Below, piece by piece: positions 60,536 through 64,000 of a stretch of DNA of 64,000 nt (within the stretch, counting starts at the first letter, position 1; the number at the start of each line of letters is the position of its first letter). The translations under genes and the position numbers were made by a program. Origin of the DNA: Dacryopinax spathularia (lineage: Eukaryota; Basidiomycota; Dacrymycetes; Dacrymycetales; Dacrymycetaceae); contig JBBPFI010000002.1 in NCBI GenBank assembly GCA_037974965.1, forward strand, positions 2,232,001 through 2,296,000. Direction: 5' to 3'. Below the pieces are notes generated by a model, which worked only from the letters and a program-made list of their open reading frames with translations, ran no database searches and was not told where the DNA came from.

Positions 60536-60851
60536 TGTACGCTGGACTGACGGGAGGGGAGAGAGAGGAGGGAGATAGAGTTGGAATGCGTATTAATGTG
60601 CTCGTGTATGCGCAAAGGGAGGTGTCGTCACGCTGTGAAAGACGCGCCTCGAGGTATGGCGGACGCGACGCGTCGACGGAAGTATTGGGAAACAGGCTGC
60701 ACAGCCTCGAAAGATAAGAACACATAATAAGGCAGGACTATATGTGACTTAACAACCGGTATAACATCTGGTGTACAATGATATAGTACAGATACAGGAA
60801 CAGCAGCGCGAAGGCCCAATGTACAGAGAAGAGAGACTGCAGTCTGGTGAC

Positions 60852-61404
60852 CTACTCGCCCGCTCGCCTCTTCTTCCTCCCACTGCTCTCACCGTCCGCC
60901 ATCTCCTCTGGCTTCCGCTTCTGCGGTCGCTTGCCAAACGTCGCGCCTGCTTTCCCGCGCCCAACACCTCCCTTCTTCACCCCCGAGTCTTCTGTCTTGC
61001 TACCTGCTACACTCGGTGAAGGAGATGCCGTTCGAGCAGGCGTAGGAGTCTTATCGTCCGACAGCGCCTACACAACCTACGGTCAATTGTCGTCGACGAG
61101 ACGGGGGGATAAGTAGCCCCACCTTCTTATAAGTCGCACTACTCCCCGAAAACAGCCTGTCCCCCTCCCCAACATCCATCACCCTCTTCTTACTCGCATG
61201 GTTCGGCTTCAAGAAATTCTCAAACCCCTGCATGATGTTCCCGCCCGAGTTCTGCGTGTCCGTCAGGTAGGCGCCCTCGTACGTGTAGATAGCGCGCTCG
61301 AGCTCGACGAGCTCGTTGTCCACTTTGCGTTTCTCGTTAAGGGCTTTGATGAGCAGTTTTTTGGACTCTTCGTATTCCGTTTTGGGGTTGGTGTAGATGG
61401 GCAT
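60852..61404 (-). CDS. EAF6: NuA4 histone acetyltransferase subunit Eaf6
   Basis: Two exons. The first holds the short Eaf6 coiled coil YEESKKLLIKALNEKRKVDN, ELVELERAIYTYEGAYL and then GGNIMQGFENFLKP, matching the family's EGAYL-x-GNIIKGFD-x-YL. The second (to 60852) is a Ser/Thr/Pro and Lys/Arg-rich tail ending GRKKRRAGE, a nuclear localisation signal. About 165 residues. A subunit of NuA4 and related MYST acetyltransferase complexes. Adjacent to ASK1 on the same strand. Confidence 0.9.
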
Positions 61405-61741
61405 CGTAGCACGTTTCCTCCGTGACGTCTACCCTCTGAAGCTGATGGTGGTCGTTGAGAGTCGAGGAGATGGTGGCGATGCAGAAGTTTCAGGGTCCTA
61501 AGTTGGATCACTGGGGAATGACGGGCGTCTCTTTTGCTCGATCGGGAACGTTACAGGGCAACGCATCATCGTTCCGCTAATCCGGGTGCCATGCATTTAC
61601 GGCCCACAACCACGACGATATCATCATCTTAACACTCTGCCTTGGAACTCATCTTGCAACTATCTTGAAGGACAACGACATTTTGACAACAATATCTTGA
61701 ATAACAATCTCCCAACTACACCAACCTCGACAACTTGAACC

Positions 61742-63186
61742 ATGGACCGAATACCCCTCCTCTCCACCCTCCTCACCCTGCCCACCCTGCTCACCCCTCC
61801 GCCCCCAAACTCCCGAATCCCTCTAACACCCCACACCCTCCCCATCCTCCTGACCCTCCCAATCCCAATCCTCATCCTAGCCCACCTCGCCCGCTACCCC
61901 CACACACTCCTCCCTCGTCTTGCCATCCTCCCTTTTGCGGCTTTCTGGTGCCTGTGGGTGTTGGGACATGTGAGGTGGATGGAGGGGGGGATGGAGCCGT
62001 GGAATTTCGCTATGGGGCTTTATTGTTTGTTGGCTTTGGCTAAGGTGTGTGCTGTGTGCTGCTTTACTCGGCATGCCACTTGAAGGCTGAGACCGGGGCT
62101 AGACGGTCGAGTTTGGTGCGAATCCGTTGGTCTACCGCCGCGTGTCGGAGTCCTCGTCGAGCAAGACGAACGGGCACGCGAAACAAACCAACGGCACAGC
62201 AAATGGCCACTCTCCTCCACAACAGGTGGCTTCAAGCAAGCCAAGCTTCAAACACGAGCTCCTCGAAACCCTCGACCTGGTCAGCACCCTCCGCGGCATC
62301 GGCTGGACGCACAGCGAAGGCACCTACATCCCTCCCTTCCCCTTCCCGCACCTCTCCGGCCCTGCGCTCCGCAGACGGTGGCTTCTCCACGCCTGGCTTC
62401 AATACACCCTCTCCTACCTCCTACTCGACGCTCTAGAAGTTCTCATCAAACAACACCCCAACTTCCACCATCCCGGCCCAAGCTCAATCTTCGTCCCCTC
62501 TCTCCCTCCCCTCGAGCGATACGCACTAGCCGGACTAATGTCACTCGCGACGGGGTTGGCAGTAATAATGGGCTTCCAAAGCGGCTACTACGGCATCGGC
62601 TTCCTCTGCGTCCTTTCCCTCTCGCATGACCCTTCCCGCTGGCCACCGGTCCAGCAAGCCCCATGGGCATCCACAAGCCTGCACGACTTCTGGGCAAAAC
62701 ACTGGCATCAGCTTATCCGCCGTTCATTCCTCATAATGGGCGGCTATCCACTCCACTACCTCGTCACCCCTGTCCTGGGGCACTCAGCAGGCCAAGTAGC
62801 GCTAGTAGTAGGGTCGTTCGTGGCGAGCGGGCTGCTGCATATGTTTGCGCAGATCCCGATTGGCCGGCCGTTATGGGGCAGCAGTTTGGTGTTCTTTACG
62901 CTTCAGGGTGTGGGCGTGGGGCTGGAGAGGGTGTGGAAGATCTTTATTGGGCGACGGGTGGGAGGGGTATGGGGGTGGGGGTGGTGTATGGCTTGGGTTG
63001 TGGGGTGGGGGGTGGTCGCTGTGGAGGATTGGCATATGTGCGTATCTTTCCTTACTGACTGTGGTTGGGACGATGCTAACGACTGGGTGTAGGCATGGGT
63101 TGGGCTCGGGGATCGTGTTGCCGCCGGTGTTGTCGCCTATGAGGATGGTAATCATCCCTCTCGCCAAACGTCTCCTGGCGGCCTAA
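61742..63186 (+). CDS. Wax-synthase-like MBOAT acyltransferase, copy 1
   Basis: Three exons, introns about 62044-62102 and 63038-63092. It starts MDRIPLLSTLLTLPTLLTPP. Multiple hydrophobic segments follow. The wax synthase domain is marked by LVSTLRGIGWTHSEG, SLHDFWAKHWHQLIRRSF (family FWxRRWHQ) and the membrane His in ASGLLHMFAQIPIGR. The C-terminus is VLPPVLSPMRMVIIPLAKRL. About 440 residues. Fungal members make wax-type esters or acylate terpenoid products; the substrate here is not known. Followed by a paralogue at 63640. Confidence 0.86.
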
Positions 63187-63639
63187 CTACTAACCAATAT
63201 GAACATCTATAATCCGCATCATACAGTATAAAATACACGTCTCTACCCCAGATACTCTAGATACGTACATCGTCATATACCATCTTGCAATATCATGCTC
63301 TCGCTCATGTCCACTCTCGTTGTACTGTAATGTCGGACGGCGGCCGGATGCGGAGCGCTTACCCCTTCCTAGATGAGTCGTCCCGTGTTCGGAAGCGCCC
63401 GTTGCCGCTCCGCAGACATTACGGACGGTATAAGGCGTCGACTTGGGCTGCTTCTCCGCACATTGCCGCGTTGCCGGCGTAATGTCGTTCTGATGAACAA
63501 TTCCGACTCACTTCTGCGTCTTTCTCCTTCTCTCTGTCACTAACCACTTGGAGTAAGCGATGAACTCCTCTGGAATCTAGACTTTGCTTCAAACTACAAC
63601 ATACTAAAAGGAAGGACCCAAACCCAACAGGTTACAACA
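63187..63639. other. Intergenic between the two acyltransferases
   Basis: 0.45 kb with the 3' end of copy 1 and the promoter of copy 2. Nothing else recognised. Confidence 0.4.
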
Positions 63640-64000
63640 ATGGACCAAATACCCCTCATCGCATCAACCTACCCCTTCCCACCTCTCTCCGCCCGAACCC
63701 ACATAACCGCCCGCACATTCCCATACCTCATAACCCCCGGCCCGCCCGTCCTGCTCTTCGCCTACCTCGCCCGCCAGCCCAACACCCTCGCTCTCCGACT
63801 CGCGCTCCTACCGTTCGCGGTGGGCTGGTGTGTGTATGTGATTACTGGGTTTGGGTGGGAGACGTGGGGGATGGCGCCGTGGAATTGGGCGCTGGGGGTT
63901 TGGGGGGTCGAGTGTTTGTGTAAGGTGCGCTTGCTTTCTTCTCTGCTCTGACGTGGAGGAGCGATGGTTGATGATGGGGTAGATTGTGGACTTTGCGACT
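63640..64000 (+). CDS. Wax-synthase-like acyltransferase, copy 2 (partial, runs off window)
   Basis: Starts MDQIPLIASTYPFPPLSART, aligned with copy 1 through LPFAVGWCVYV and the W-x-x-APWNWALGVWGVECLCK segment. The first exon ends at the same place as in copy 1 (about 63925), and a new exon begins near 63983. Only the first 100 residues or so are in the window. Confidence 0.8.

Overview
The window is nuclear DNA of a filamentous basidiomycete, most likely an Agaricomycete. The evidence is dense genes cut by many 45-65 bp GT-AG introns, a fungal core set (V-ATPase B subunit, Dhr1, Mpp10, Ask1, Eaf6) and families typical of mushroom-forming fungi (CFEM protein, psi-factor oxygenase, tandem wax-synthase-like acyltransferases, alpha-kinase, F-box/LRR protein, OTT_1508-type deaminase, an integrase family common in Agaricomycetes). 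All gene models were spliced by eye from donors, acceptors and family conservation, so internal exon borders are approximate unless given.

Left part, 1-30.7 kb, is ordinary chromosome: a METTL25/RRNAD1-like methyltransferase, a ZIP metal transporter (-), two tandem sugar transporters (+), a GPI-anchored CFEM protein (-), V-ATPase subunit B (+), a small heat-shock protein (-) with heat-shock elements upstream, the DEAH helicase Dhr1 (+), an intradiol catechol dioxygenase (+), Mpp10 (+), an MFS transporter (-) and a peroxidase-P450 fatty-acid oxygenase (-). Dhr1 and Mpp10 both belong to the U3 snoRNP/SSU processome and lie 3 kb apart on the same strand.

Centre, about 32-57.5 kb, is an accessory island. 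Two arrays of one 151-152 bp tandem repeat, in opposite orientations (about 34.6-36.5 kb, 12 clear copies; about 54.2-55.05 kb, 5 clear copies), bracket 17.7 kb. That interior holds six genes: a large unrecognised protein with a C-terminal cysteine cluster (-), a stand-alone Pif1-type helicase divergent from it (+), a second unrecognised protein ending in a cysteine block like the plant LOB motif (+), a homologue of the checkpoint clamp subunit Rad9 (-), a DDE integrase of the retroviral-integrase fold (-) and an alpha-kinase (+). Outside the arrays lie a deaminase-domain gene, a small unknown gene and an F-box/LRR gene. The combination of inverted arrays, integrase, Pif1 helicase, Rad9 clamp and two novel proteins looks like a large, possibly undescribed composite mobile element or a repeat-bounded island. 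No capsid, polymerase or tyrosine recombinase was recognised, and no target-site duplication or clean terminal inverted repeat was found.

Right part, 58.5-64 kb, returns to ordinary genes: Ask1 of the DASH complex (-), Eaf6 of NuA4 (-), and two tandem wax-synthase-like acyltransferases (+), the second running off the window.
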